Positions 10,947-22,517 of a stretch of 64,000 bases of DNA are shown here, piece after piece; within the stretch, counting starts at the first letter, position 1, and every line of letters begins with the position of its first letter. The translations under genes were made by a program, and so were the position numbers. Source of the DNA: Myrmaecium sp. VS I D KN 1 (lineage: Eukaryota; Ascomycota; Dothideomycetes; Valsariales; Valsariaceae); contig JADQAV010000024.1 of NCBI GenBank assembly GCA_019775845.1, forward strand, positions 124,001 to 188,000. The letters are read 5' to 3'. Under the pieces are notes generated by a model. The model was given only the letters and a program-made list of their open reading frames with translations. It did no database searches and had not been told where the DNA came from.

Positions 10947-12440
10947 ATGAGCTCAACCAAGGGCAGAGTACCTACGGGGTGTATGTATACCTCCTCAGAA
11001 CTTGTCTAACTGGCCCCGGAACTGACATCGTCCAGATGCCGATGAGATCGCTATATCTGAAACAACCTTTCGCGCAGCTCACCGCGCAGTGGAGTCCAAC
11101 GACAGACCGTCGAAGAAACGAAAGCGTGAGGGCAAGGGAGATACATCAGTTGTATTTGGCGCCAACTCTTATAAAGGGCCATGGGCGCGATTCAAGGACC
11201 CCACACCGGAAGCAAGCTCTGGATCTGAGGAGGAAATCGAAGTCGAAGTCGAATACGAGGAGGATGAGATCGAGCCGCAACCCCTGCCGCCACCGTCGAA
11301 GGCAGGAACAGAATATGCCGACGCAAACACCGCAGCGGAGACGACTGAATTCCACGGAAGCGAAGAGTTCGACTACCAGGGCCGAACGTATATGCATGTA
11401 CCGCAAGACCTGGACATTGATCTCCGCGGAGACTTGAGCGATCTGAAGAACTATATCCCCAAGAAGCTTTTCCACACGTTCAGATCTGGAAAGGATCCTA
11501 ATGCGCACAACAAGGCTATTACGCAGATGCGCTTCTTCCCAGATTCGGGCCATCTTCTTCTGAGCGCGGGCGCCGACAACAAGATCAAGATCTGGGATGT
11601 ATACCACCAGCGCGAGTTGTTGCGCAGCTACTCTGGCCACAATAAGTCTGTCAATGATATCTGCTTCAACCCCGATGGAACACAGTTCCTGTCCGCGAGC
11701 TACGACCGCCAGATGAAGCTTTGGGATACCGAAACCGGCAAGTGCATTTCGCGCTTCAGCACCGGAAAGATCCCGCACGTTGTCAGAATCAACCCCAGCA
11801 TGCCACATGAGTTCCTGGCGGGTATGTCAGACAAGAAAATCGTGCAATTTGATACGCGCTCTGGCGAAATGGTCCAGGAATACGATCATCACTTGGGCCC
11901 TATCAACACCATCACATTCTGCGACGAGGACCGTCGTTTCATTACAACATCTGACGACAAGAGCTTGCGCGCCTGGGAATACGGTATACCCGTACCGATC
12001 AAGTTCATCGCGGAGCCGCACATGTTCGCTATGACCCGCTCGGCCTCGCACCCAAACGGAAAGTACGTCGCCTTCCAAAGTTCCGACAACCAGATCGTGG
12101 TGTACTCGAGCCAGGACAAGTTCCGGCAAAATCGGAAGAAGAGCTTCCGCGGCCACAACTGCGCGGGCTATGCAGTGGACGTAGCGATCAGTCCGGACGG
12201 ACAGTTCATGACGTCCGGCGATACGGGAGGTTATGTGTGCTTCTGGGATTGGAAGACTTGGTATGTTAGCGAGGCCTCGGAGAGTGTTTATGTCATGTGT
12301 GCTAATGTCTTTCAAACAGCAAACTCTACCACAAGATTCAAGCGAGCGACGCAGCGGTGGTGGCGGTGCAGTGGCATCCGCGGGAGACGTCGAAGGTGGT
12401 CACGGGAGATGTGAACGGGAGCATCAAGTACTGGGACTAG
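10947..12440 (+). CDS. PRP17: Pre-mRNA splicing factor Prp17/Cdc40, WD40 protein
   Basis: Prp17 is a spliceosomal WD40 protein needed for the second catalytic step. Exons 10947-10980, 11036-12260 and 12320-12440 give about 459 residues. The first splice creates PTGYADEIAISETTF, matching the conserved GYAEE-type segment before the propeller. An acidic and Pro-rich linker follows, then the DIDLRGDLSDLKNYIPKK motif and a seven-blade propeller with WD-type repeats such as GADNKIKIWDVY, ASYDRQMKLWD and SDDKSLRAWEY. The last splice yields SIKYWD at the extreme C terminus. The start is uncertain: I used the ATG at 10947, but orthologues usually have a longer N terminus and another exon may lie upstream. 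Confidence 0.9.
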
Positions 12441-12618
12441 CATGGAGACCGGTATCTTTACGTTGCACATATAGGAATTGTCAGAGGCATACCAATACCC
12501 AGCTTTCAATGACAGTTACGTCTCATGTGCCCGTGTTTCATGCTGACGATATCTTGTTCTTCAACGTGTATTTTCCACTTCTTCGAGACACTCACTCCCA
12601 GTCTCATTGTGACATATT

Positions 12619-13136
12619 CTAATCCTCCATTGCGCTCTCCTCCATCGCCGCCACCGCATTCTCCAGTTCACGTATCCGCTGCCCGACGCGACGTTTGACC
12701 TCCTCCGCCAGCTCTTTGTCCGGCCCTTCCACAGCCTCCTTAAACGCCTCCTGCAGCTTCGTCAGCTCTTCCCGAGCCGCGGTCCGGTCTTCCTCGGCAT
12801 AGATGGTCTTCGCGGCGGTCTCTTCGGCAGCGATCTCAAACTAAATGGAACCGATCAGTTTTTGCTTCTTTGGAAATGCCAGCGAGGACAACTGCATACC
12901 TCGTCTTTGGCGGTCGCGTAGAGATCGTTGAGCTCTTCCATCTTGGCATCAACGGCAGCCTGGTCGAGTAGCCGGAAGGGTGATGGGTGGAAGGCGCGGA
13001 CGGCGGGTGAGGCTATGACCTGCGCGCCGCCGAACCGTGCCTGGAACAGGTGCGGTTGAGGGCGGAACGGAGTTCGAAGGGCTTGTGTGGAGGCGCGCGC
13101 GATGATGCGGAGGGGCAGGCGGCTTGCGGAAGACAT
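12619..13136 (-). CDS. Small conserved mitochondrial protein, function unknown
   Basis: Exons 13136-12900 and 12840-12619 encode about 152 residues. The N terminus (MSSASRLPLRIIARASTQAL) is rich in Arg, Ser and Ala with almost no acidic residues, a typical mitochondrial presequence. The rest is strongly charged and helical: MEELNDLYATAKDE joined to FEIAAEETAAKTIYAEED, then a long helix ending in KRRVGQRIRELENAV. I believe this is a fungus-conserved protein, but I cannot name it. It is convergent with PRP17 (178 bp between stops) and divergent from the cytochrome b5-domain gene. Confidence 0.75.
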
Positions 13137-13377
13137 TCTGGAGCTGGTGGAGGAGTATTTGGCGCTGCACTGGGGTAGGATCGGTTCCAATGGGTTGTGG
13201 GAGGAGATAAGAGCTTTCGTGGATGCTGGGAGCTTGCGGGCCGGCGGAAAACCGAGACCCTCCGCAGATGACGTTGGCGTTCGGGGGAGGGCAACTGCCG
13301 ACAAGGGTCCGGGCGTTTTCTCCAGTCCAGGGAGGATCTGTCCCATCACCCCTCGAACCCACCGCCGCGGCATCCTC

Positions 13378-14445
13378 ATGCTCGCCACTCCTCCAACAGA
13401 GGCTCCAGATATGTTGCTGGGCCTTTCCATACTGGTCCTGTCGGTGTCATATCTGATATATCGGCATCCAACCGGGTGGAACCTATTCAGCTCGAAGCCC
13501 GCGGAGTCTACGCCGAAGCGCCTGGATGACACACCCACTCCTCAATCGGTCGAGGATGAGCGTCCGGCTGAGAAAGACAATGATCGGATAGGGAGCATAC
13601 AGGAGAAGGATGACCAAGGACTTGCATTGGAAGGGACTTCCGAAACCGAGAGCGACGTGAAAAGTCCGTCTCAAGAAACCACTCCGAAGGCGACCGCCAG
13701 CGATGGGCCTGAAGTGCCGACTTTTTCCCTCGAGTCCCATGAATCTTCCGATGAGGAAGATAACCTGCCATTTCCGTCCTTCCCTGCCATAAACTCCGCA
13801 CAAAGAGCTTCGGCCGGGCCTTCTCTGACGGCACCTTCGCGCCCTTCTATGGCACCGCCACCGCGGCCCAACCCAGCGCCAAACCGTGGGCCCCCTACAA
13901 GCTCTTCGCTGATGCCACCTCCATCTATCAAGTCCGCCAACCTGCGCGCCTTGCCAAATACTCCTACAAACTCCCTTCGCATGCCTTCGACTGGCCCGCT
14001 GCCGAACCGCAATCCCGCGCAAAGCAACGGCAGTCTTGGTGTCCCGCCGTCCCTCTCTGCGCCAGGGCCCAAACCTCGCGCGAAGCAGATACTCAAGCCT
14101 GGTCATTCGCCGTTGGACTGGGCAAACCTGCAGCGCTCAGGAAAGAATCTGTCAGGTGTGAACGGTTTTATCCGCGTTACGCCCTCCATGTTGAAGCAGA
14201 TGAACGGGCGGAAAGGGAAACCGGCGTGGTCTAGTTGGCAGGGTAAGGTGTATAATATAACGCCTTATGTGCCATTCCATCCTGGCGGGGCTGGGGAGCT
14301 TCTGCGGGCAGCCGGGAAGGACGGAACGAAGCTCTTCATGGAGGTGCATCCTTGGGTGAACTGGGAGAATATGCTGGGTGAATGCGTAGTCGGGATCATG
14401 GTTGCGGAGACCGAAGAGAAGAGTCCGCTGGATGAGATGGATTGA
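13378..14445 (+). CDS. Membrane-anchored cytochrome b5-domain protein (Irc21-like)
   Basis: This single-exon gene encodes about 355 residues from the ATG at 13378, or 344 from a second in-frame ATG at 13411. Near the N terminus is one membrane segment (MLLGLSILVLSVSYLIYR). A long disordered region rich in Pro, Ser and acidic residues follows. The C-terminal domain of about 80 residues is cytochrome b5: WSSWQGKVYNITPYVPFHPG contains the first haem-ligand His in the HPGG motif, and the second His is expected in FMEVHPWVNWENML. The arrangement resembles fungal Irc21-type proteins and is not the classical tail-anchored Cyb5. The electron partner is unknown. Confidence 0.85.
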   Translation: MLATPPTEAPDMLLGLSILVLSVSYLIYRHPTGWNLFSSKPAESTPKRLDDTPTPQSVEDERPAEKDNDRIGSIQEKDDQGLALEGTSETESDVKSPSQETTPKATASDGPEVPTFSLESHESSDEEDNLPFPSFPAINSAQRASAGPSLTAPSRPSMAPPPRPNPAPNRGPPTSSSLMPPPSIKSANLRALPNTPTNSLRMPSTGPLPNRNPAQSNGSLGVPPSLSAPGPKPRAKQILKPGHSPLDWANLQRSGKNLSGVNGFIRVTPSMLKQMNGRKGKPAWSSWQGKVYNITPYVPFHPGGAGELLRAAGKDGTKLFMEVHPWVNWENMLGECVVGIMVAETEEKSPLDEMD

Positions 14446-14781
14446 CAGCGTCTCAACACGCTTAGATGGGGTAGATGGTTTTCATTATGATACCCATAGA
14501 GGCGCATTCGTACCTGGATAGAATTTTTCCTCTGCATCACTCGGCGTAAAGAGAAGGTCAAGATTTATGTGGCTCGCATAAGGATGTAGGAGATCTTTGC
14601 CATCAGATGATCAAGTCTGCAGTACCTGTGATGGTCAATATAACCGCACTGTTTCCCTGGATCTGTAATAGCTATCACATGATTTCGTGTTGGCGCGGGG
14701 AGCTGCCTGATCGCGCCCCTGCATCTTGTATTCCTCGGCGTAAGCTGTGCTCATACAACCACATTCACAGAATCATGCAAC
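14446..14781. other. Intergenic, NBS1 promoter
   Basis: These 336 bp lie between two genes in the same direction and should contain the terminator of the b5-domain gene and the promoter of the NBS1-like gene. I see nothing else. Confidence 0.45.
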
Positions 14782-17761
14782 ATGTGGTATCTCGAGCATG
14801 ACAGCGACCTTTTCGAACGTATGAGCAGACCGGAACCTTTGGCATTCCGCATGTGACCGCTGACCAACATCAGACAAACGTCTCTGGCTGAAGCCTGGCA
14901 CGTCACACCTTCTCGGTCGCACCAAGAATGTCGACGGGCCGAACGAACGTACGGTCACGCAATGCCCTCCCATGTCTCATGCCGCGCTGATGTAGAGCTC
15001 ACTCAGAGGCGCATTTCATCAGCAATAAATCCGTTTCTCGCAAACATCTGGCCATTCAAATATACCCCGTCGAAGAGGGCAGCGTGGTACGGAATGTCAT
15101 TGCTCGAGTCTTGCTTGGTGCTGCCGCTGATGTAGAGAATAGAGAGATGTATACACGCGCTCGAAAGTGGTACTTACGGACGGGTCGAAGCTGGGAAGTT
15201 CTCTGGACGGCGAGAAGTTTGTGAAGGAAAGCCGCGAACTGACGAAGGAGGAGCATAGACTCAATCTCGGAAGTTGGGATCAAGCCTTCAAGTGAGTGTG
15301 GGAACTGAGGTATGATAATCTGGGCAGCTGCTGACACTCGCGAAAGAATAAAATGGCAGCCCGTCGTATTCACCTTCACCGAAAGCAGCAAGAGCAAAAC
15401 CGCCTATGAAGAGGCGCAGCGAAAGCTTGAGCCTCTAGATATCAAGACTATTCTCGAGTATCTGCCAGGGCAAACCACACATGTTGTACACCACAAGCGG
15501 AATACTCCGCGATGTCTCCAGGCTCTTGCGAACGGCAAATTCATAGTCATGGAGGACTACGTCGATGCGGTGCTCAAGGCTGCGGAGCCGCAGCCGAATC
15601 CTGCGGGCCCAGCAGAACCCGATCTTTCACCACTTGAGATTGATTTCGATGCCGGTTGGCCAAAAGAGGCGGATTACCTTCCGCCTCCGGGGAACGAACC
15701 TATCCCGAGACCGGCGGAATTCTTCAAACCAGATCCCGAGAGGGCTGAGCTCTTCTCTGGGTATACTTTCGTTTTTGGCAGCCAGGATCAGTTCGACAGT
15801 CTACAGCCTCCAATCACTAATGCGGGTGGAAAAGCCTTGTTATTTGACGTTGTGCTGGGCGAGACGACCGTAGACGAATATGTGCAATATATCCGGAACG
15901 CAGCAGGCAAGAAGGGCACCGGGGAATTTACCAATGGTAAAGGGGGCAAAGGAGTTGTGGTTGTGCGACTGCTTGCAAAGAAGCATGCGGATTGGGTCAC
16001 CAAGTTCGATCAGGAGGTCGACCTTGCCCTTAACCAGCGGTCTATGCAACAGAATGAGTTTCTGGACGTGCTACTAACGAAGGATACCTCTGGCCTTCGA
16101 AAACCTTTGGAGATTGACATGGTTCCGTCGACAAGCATCCAACAAGCCGCTGGATCTCCTGATGGTAGGTTCGGAAGGCTCAGCCGATCAATAGCCAGCT
16201 AATATTTCATCCAGCATCGCAAGCAGCGCAGCGCCACATCAGTACCAGCACAGGGCTCCAGAACGGTTCCGTGCCGTCAGAATCATTCCAATCCGCCTCT
16301 AACCCTGCCGATGCAATGTCAGCTCGCTCGAATATTGCCAAACGCGGTCGCCGTGCAGTCACCACTAGCCGCCGATTCAAGGGATTCGACGACTTCGATG
16401 TTAGCCAACTGCCAAAAACGCAGGTCGACGAGGAAGACGATCAACGTATGCCGGACATCTTGCAGTCAGCACAGAAAGAACTGACCCAGGCGTCTGAAAA
16501 CGGATCCATCGGAGGCACTCAAGCCCAGCAGTCTACTCGAAAACGAAAGGACCCTCCCTCAGATGACGACGTTGAAATGCTCGAAGGGCCGTCTCAAAAT
16601 GAAGGCGGCTTATCCGCACTGTTTCCCGCCGCGGCAGCGATGAAGAGGCGTAAATTAGAAGCTCTAAAGCGCGAGGGAAATACGGTCCCCTCAGAACCGG
16701 AGTCTTTTCAGCCTCCGCCAAAAAAGAATGCGCTAGCCGATGAACTAGAAGCACTTCAGAGAAGCAGGACAAAAATCACAGATGGAAAGGATATCGATGT
16801 ACTTGGAGAAGCGAAGAAGCGACGAGATCGCGAAGAAGAGGAGGCGCAACGGGACGCTGAAGCTCTCGAAAAGGGGCTCGAGGGCATCAATATCGAGGAC
16901 CTCCGCAACCTTGTCCAAGTGGAAGAGATGGAAGTTCCTGATCGTCCCCGCCGTTCCGTCGACGATGATCGTAACCACTGGGACCCTCGCTGGAACGGCC
17001 GCAAGAACTTCAAGAAGTTTCGCAAGGCCCGGCCGGGCCAGCGGGAGGAGGACGGACTGCCTCGGCGACGACCGCAAAGAGCTTTCGTCTCTCTCGAAGA
17101 GGTGCCAAAGCAGAGCGCCGGAATCGGCGAGCACTACTGGCTCACCACTCCCGAACACACCCAAAGTCAAAGCCAGCACCAACCAACGAGACACTCACGA
17201 TCACAATCCCAGGCCCAGCGTTCCGTCGCGCAAGAGCCTTCCATGATCGCAGACTCCGTCGTGATCCCAGATGACTCCGACTCCGCCTCCGACGGTCCCA
17301 CCTTCCGGAGGCGCGGTGCTGCCGCCGCCCCCACCGCATCGGGCAGCAGACGAAGCGGCGTGACCCCAACCGCTCCAGACGCAGAGGACCAGGTCTCGCG
17401 CCTCGAACCCGAAGAATTAGCGGGCGTGCCGCGCGACAGCGGACTCGCTCGGGACGCCCGGCAGACGCGGACCCAGCAGCGGGAGACGCAGCGGGAGACG
17501 CAGCGGGAGACGCAGCGGGAGACGCAGGGCTCGTCCACGCTGCGAGAGGCGACGCCCAGCACGCCTGGGAAGCGCAAGGCCACTGTGGGATCGGCACAGA
17601 AGCCGGCGGCGAAGCGGGCCCGTGGGGCGCCGGCGACGACTCGGAATACGGGCAGGAGGAAGGCGCCGCCGGTTGTGGCGGTGGGGGATAGTGAGGAGGA
17701 TATGGATGATGATGATGATGATGACGATGGGCTGAAGTTTAGGATGAGGAGGCGGCGGTAG
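14782..17761 (+). CDS. NBS1: Nibrin/Xrs2-like subunit of the Mre11-Rad50-Nbs1 complex
   Basis: This subunit links the Mre11-Rad50 nuclease to Tel1/ATM signalling at DNA double-strand breaks. Six exons (14782-14818, 14874-14948, 15007-15086, 15143-15291, 15347-16164, 16215-17761) give about 901 residues. Exons 1-4 build the FHA domain: MWYLEHDSDLFEHKRLWLKP, the LLGRTK phosphopeptide-loop segment and ISNKSVSRKHLAIQIYPVEE. The BRCT region follows from IKWQPVVFTF, with TTHVVHHKR and GKFIVMEDYVDAVL. The C-terminal part is disordered but holds KNFKKFRK, the known Mre11-binding motif, and a very acidic tail ending in LKFRMRRRR, similar to the Tel1/ATM-binding tail. A 12-bp tandem repeat at 17477-17524 adds four RETQ units. 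The four short N-terminal exons make naive models start too late. Confidence 0.9.
17477..17524 (+). repeat. Four copies of a 12-bp coding tandem repeat (RETQ)
   Basis: The unit CAGCGGGAGACG is repeated four times without change inside the NBS1-like gene. It is a multiple of three, so copy-number change would keep the frame and only add or remove QRET/RETQ units in the disordered region. Confidence 0.95.
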
Positions 17762-18354
17762 GTGTATGGATTATGGGTGTATGTATGTATCTTTTTATGA
17801 TGATGATAGGCACGGAATCGTGCGTGCTACCTGCCTATGACACACACACACTCTCTCTCTCTCGTACCCCTACGACAAGTATCATGTCTATCCAACGCTT
17901 CATCACCCGCCCCCCTCCCGCTATCCGACCTTCGACATTTCGAAGCATGCTGAGCACGCAAAGAGTGCTCCTAGAGGAGAATCCCAGTAGCAGAGATAGG
18001 AACGAAGAAGAAAGAGACAAAGCAGCACAAAATTCAGATAAAAGGAAAGGTAAGACACAAGAGCAGAGAAGCAAAGGAAGACACGCCTCATCATTAACTA
18101 AGTAAGTCTGAATTAATAAATAAATAAATAGCTTCCGGAGTTTGTCGGTAGTGGCGGATATTGTAGGTGCGGATACTACTGTAGGTAGGTACTGTAGTGC
18201 AGAGGTAAGAATATGATCGATACAAGGACAAAGAAGAGAGAAAAAAAGGCAACAGTCCCGCGGAAAAAAAAAAAACCGGATGCTACCAGTTTGCCCCCCA
18301 AAAAAACTCCCAAGACTCCCCGACCCCCTCGGCTGGTCCCTGATCTTCTTCTCC
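17762..18354. other. Convergent 3' intergenic region
   Basis: About 590 bp between the stops of the NBS1-like and AP180-like genes. It holds short simple repeats (a CA/CT tract near 17840-17862, TAAATAAATAAATA near 18114-18130, an A-rich run near 18260-18275) and no gene. Confidence 0.5.
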
Positions 18355-20699
18355 TCACATCCAACCCATCCCCGTCTGCTGCTGCTGTGGCATCTGACCC
18401 TGTTGCATCTGCCCCTGCTGCTGCAGCTGCGGCAACGCCTGCCCACCGCCCCCAATGCGAGGAAAGACCGGCAACGTCTCCAACTGCTCCAGCCCACCCA
18501 TCGTGCCTTGAGAGTTCTGCCACCCCTGGCCCGTCTGCTGGTTGACGAACTGGGATTGTCGGAAGGGGTTGGTGCTGCTCCCGGTGGGAGTGGGCATGAG
18601 GCCGCCGGCGCCACCGCCGCCACCACCGCCGCCGCCGGGTGGCGAGAACGGCGAGGAGGATTGTTGTTGGTGGTTGTTTGGGGAGGCTTGGCGGGTGAAG
18701 GGGTTGGTGCTACCTGTCGGAGCGGGTTGGAGGGTGGGTTGCTGTGGCGGTGAGAAGGGTTGTTGCGTTTGTGGAGGGGTGCTGATGCTGGGGGTTTGCG
18801 AGAAGGGGGAGGATGAGGTTTGGCCGGTGGTGTGTTTGGCGAAGGGGTTTGTAGACGCGCGCTGGAGAGAGCTTTGTGTTGGCGAGCCCGAAACAGGTGG
18901 CAGCATGGATTGGCGGAACGGGTTCGTGGACTGGGGCTGCAACTGTTGTGTTTGCACACCAGTGAACTGCGGCTGTTGTGGTTGTTGGGGAGAATAGGAG
19001 GGGATTCCGTTTTGGGGTATGCTGGGCAAAGGCGTCGAATGCGGATTGAATGTTGGTTGTTGTTGAGGAGCTGGGGTGTACCCGCCAAATCCGGCGCCGG
19101 TAAAGTTAGGCTGGACTGGTTGAACGGGTTGAACAGGTTGCTGCGGAATTTGCCCGAACGGATTCGTTGCCTGGCCCGTTTGAGGCATGCCAGTGCTAAT
19201 AGCTTGTTGTGGAGCGAATCCGGTGTTTTGGCCTGGGAAGGCTGTCGCCGTGGCCTGCTGTTGCGCCATGGGTTGCTGGTTCTGCTCTATAGACTCGAAG
19301 AAGTCGATCAAATCTGGCGCCGGTCCCTTTGGTTGTTGTGATTGTTGCGGTGACGCCGGAGATGCCGGAGAAGCCTTCGGCGACGCGACTTTCTTCGTCT
19401 CGACGTTTTTGTTTCCATTCAGCTTGTTCTTCTTGGCCTCCTGTTGCGCCAAGTACTGTCTCCTATTGATCTCAAAGTCTTTGTCATTCAGATAATCCTC
19501 CAAACTCTTCGCGAGACTGAGCGGCGCATGTTTGATCTTCGGGATCTCAAGCCGGGTCGAGTGTTCGTGCAGCCGAGCTACACTCAGATACTGAACGACC
19601 TGATCAGTTTGCCGGACAAACGTCTTGTAGATGTTCAACGCTCGTTCCGCATCCGGGTGCGACATTTCAAAATAGTGTTCTGTATCTTCATCAGCCAGAC
19701 GCGGCGTTTAGTGAACGGCCTCCACTAACCTAAGACATTAATGGTCCCCTCGTTCATGACATAGAACAAGGTCAACAGATCCATGGTGAGTAGACGGAAC
19801 GCCGTAAGCGTAATCTCATTTTCGGGTTCATTGGTGAGGAACTAGATGTCTTTAGCATCAGGGTCAAGAATTGGAAAAATATATGGTCGCCTACGTCGCA
19901 CTCCAACAGGGCCCGGATCTGCGATTGCACAACTTCGGTCTCCCGCAGCAGACCCTTCTCTACTGTCAGCCGTTTTAGACGGTTCTCACCATTCCGGACG
20001 TAATCGACTCGGGTGGCTGCATAGCCTTTAGCACGGCTGAGGAGGTACTCAGAATAGGTGCGGATGTTGCGGCCTTGGGTTTGAACTACATTTCGCGCGC
20101 CGTGTTAGCGGTCAAATCCACTGAGTTGTCCACGCAACGTCGCACGGGAACACTTTGGTCACACCGGGGTGTCCAGCTCAGCGATGCAGCAACAGCGCCA
20201 CGGCAGTATCCAGCTGCCACATCCCCCCCTCCCCTTCTCCGCAAACATGCGGGCCGGTCCCTGAAAGCGGTCAGGGAACGTATCAACAGGAGCCACGTAC
20301 CCTCCGTAAAATTGTTTATGGCCAGCTTCCGGGTCGGTTGATGCGACAGGTACTTCAGCGTCACGTCCGGCTCGCCCTCTCGTATCATCAGGTGGATGAT
20401 GATGAGCGATTTGAAAACAATGGTCCAGGTGGAGTCGCGCAATCGGTTTTGGAGCGCGCGGAAGATTTCGGCGACACCGGCCTCGCCAGCGTGGGTCGCG
20501 ATGAGAATGTGCTCGACATACTTGGATTTGGGCGCAGCAAGCTACGAGGGAGGTTGTTAGCGGGTTGTTTGGCGGAAGATGCGGTAGGTAGGTAGGCGGT
20601 AGAGGCATGGCGCGGCGTGGACGGGGGCGGGCCGAGGGGGGCAGCACGTACCTTGATCTTGGTGCCTCCCTTCACGGACTTCTCGAATGAGCTCGCCAT
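18355..20699 (-). CDS. YAP1801: AP180/CALM-type clathrin adaptor with ANTH domain
   Basis: This endocytic adaptor binds phosphoinositides and clathrin at the plasma membrane. Exons 20699-20652, 20541-20301, 20085-19895, 19841-19730 and 19679-18355 give about 638 residues. The ANTH domain starts at MASSFEKSVKGGTKIK and continues through LAAPKSKYVEHILIATHAGE, NEGTINVLEHYFEMS and VVQYLSVARLHE, spanning roughly residues 1-280. A Gln/Pro-rich tail follows with a clathrin-box-like DLIDFF and five NPF motifs (NPFGQ, NPFRQ, NPFAK, NPFTR, NPFRQ) that should bind EH-domain partners such as Pan1/Ede1. A poly-Gly run sits near residue 560. I use the yeast symbol for the family; one-to-one orthology with Yap1801 or Yap1802 is not implied. 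Confidence 0.92.
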
Positions 20700-21312
20700 T
20701 GGTAGAGCGGTGGTTGGCGCAGGGGAAGCGGCGTGCGGGAAGGTTGCAGTGGATGGAGCAGCGTGCAGCGCGGAGCGTGAAGCGTGGAGAGTGGAGCGTG
20801 GAGCTTGGGTGAGTTGGGTGAGTTGGGGCGGAGTGCCGGTCGGTCTACGACATAGCGGGTCGGGGGAGGAGAGAGCAACGGATCAGATGGGATTGCTGGC
20901 AGCGCCTCGACACTTCACACCGCAGCCATGAGAGTTGATGTGGGAGTGGCGGTGGAAAGAAAGCGGAAGTGGTGGTTGTTGGCGGGTTTTGGGATGCGAT
21001 AGCGGGAGATGGTGGATGGGAAGGGGAGATGAGGTGTGAGGTGGGAGGTGGGAGGTGCAGTGAGGTGCACACGGAAGCGGAAGTTGGGCTGTGGACGGGA
21101 GGCAGAGCTGCCATTTTCCAGGTTCGCGATGACATGTGCCCCCTGTGGACCTCCACGCTCACCTAACCACTCACCCACTGATCGACCCCACGATTTCGGT
21201 TCGATTCACTCCGACTCTCCCAACCCGCTTGCCCGCCCATCCTCAACCTCCGTCGCACCCGAACTTCTGAAACACCCACACCCACATCACACACACATCC
21301 CTCCCCGACAGC
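20700..21312. promoter_or_regulatory. Divergent promoter region, AP180-like / NUDC
   Basis: This 613-bp gap separates the start codons of two divergently transcribed genes. Near 20760-20830 short units of the form GTGGAGCGTGGAG and GTGAGTTGG repeat imperfectly, and near 21035-21065 GTGGGAGGTGGGAGGTG repeats. No known factor site is evident. Confidence 0.5.
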
Positions 21313-22051
21313 ATGGCCGATCAGGAGCCCACTCCCGCCGAACAGGCCCAACTCGACGCCGAGCAGCGGGCGAAGGAGGCCGCCGAACAGGCCGCCCTGC
21401 CCTACAAGTGGACCCAGACCATTGGCGATCTCGACATAACGGTGCCCATCGCTGGCAACCTCAAGGCCAAGGACCTGGACATCAAGATCACCCGGGACAA
21501 GCTCACCGTCGCCGTCAAGGGCCAGCCGCCCATCATCGACGTACGTATATACGCTGCTGGCTGTGCCTTTTCACCCTCCCCTCCCCTTCCCCCACCATTC
21601 CCCTGTTCGCTAACCCGGGTACCACCGATGCACACACGCAGGGTGACCTCCCGCACCCGATTCACGTCGACGAGTCCACCTGGACGCTGGAGCCGACGAA
21701 GGCCGGCAAGGACGTCAGCCTGCACCTGGACAAGGTGAACAAGATGGAGTGGTGGGCGCACGTCGTGACCTCGGCGCCCAAGCTCGACACCTCCAAGATC
21801 CAGCCGGAGAGCAGCAAGCTGAGCGACCTGGACGGCGAGACCCGCGCCATGGTCGAGAAGATGATGTTCGACCAGCGCCAGAAGGAGATGGGCCGGCCGA
21901 CCAGCGATGAGCAGAGGAAGTTGGATTTGCTGAAGAAGGTAGGAGGACCGCAAAAATACGCTGTGAAGATGGGGTTCGCTGACGACGGGCTTCAAAACAG
22001 TTCCAGGAACAGCATCCGGAGATGGACTTCTCGCAAGCGAAGATGGGTTGA
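21313..22051 (+). CDS. nudC: Nuclear movement protein NudC
   Basis: NudC is an Hsp90-linked cochaperone that stabilises LIS1/dynein components and is needed for nuclear migration in hyphae. Exons 21313-21540, 21642-21938 and 22001-22051 give 191 residues, close to the length of the Aspergillus protein. The N terminus is a short acidic, Ala/Gln-rich helix. The CS (p23-like) domain begins at [16 protein letters not shown], continues through [15 protein letters not shown] and the second-exon segment beginning [17 protein letters not shown], and ends near [17 protein letters not shown]. The conserved C-terminal segment [20 protein letters not shown] and the final [10 protein letters not shown] are both present. 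Confidence 0.96.
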
Positions 22052-22517
22052 AAAACGAGAGAAAAGTTCATGTTGTTATGTGAGATCATTTTACGATTGA
22101 CGATGTCGACGGCTGCATGCATAAGCGCATCTTTATCAAAGAACCTATAAACGGGAACCGATCCCACCTCCATCCATAAATAATGTAAAAAGTAATTCGC
22201 TTTCTATTCCGGGGAACGTGATGCTATCCGTTTCAAGCTCTCTTCAGTGTTCGAGATTTACTAATTTAACCGCTATCCGCAACGTGAAGTGCTTCCCTGG
22301 TTCCCGGCGACTAGTCATTTAGAATCTTTGTTGCCCACTCGCGCGAAACTCGGTTGGGTGGGTGGATGAATAGAAGGATAATGATGTTGTAAACTTGATT
22401 TGGAGTGAGTTAGCGAGTACAGATATGTGGGTAGTAAATATCTACGACCTAGTCGTACAGACAGATAGCGATTCGCGTCAATCCGCGGGATGGACATCCT
22501 ATCCACCTCCCTCCCCC
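22052..22517. other. Convergent 3' intergenic region
   Basis: About 470 bp between the stops of nudC and the mitochondrial aspartyl-tRNA synthetase gene. I see no gene. Confidence 0.5.

Noticed and set aside
13087-13377. Extension of the cytochrome b5-domain frame upstream to 13087
   Set aside because: It overlaps the start of the divergent mitochondrial protein gene and begins inside its presequence; the ATG at 13378 or 13411 gives a proper N-terminal membrane helix.
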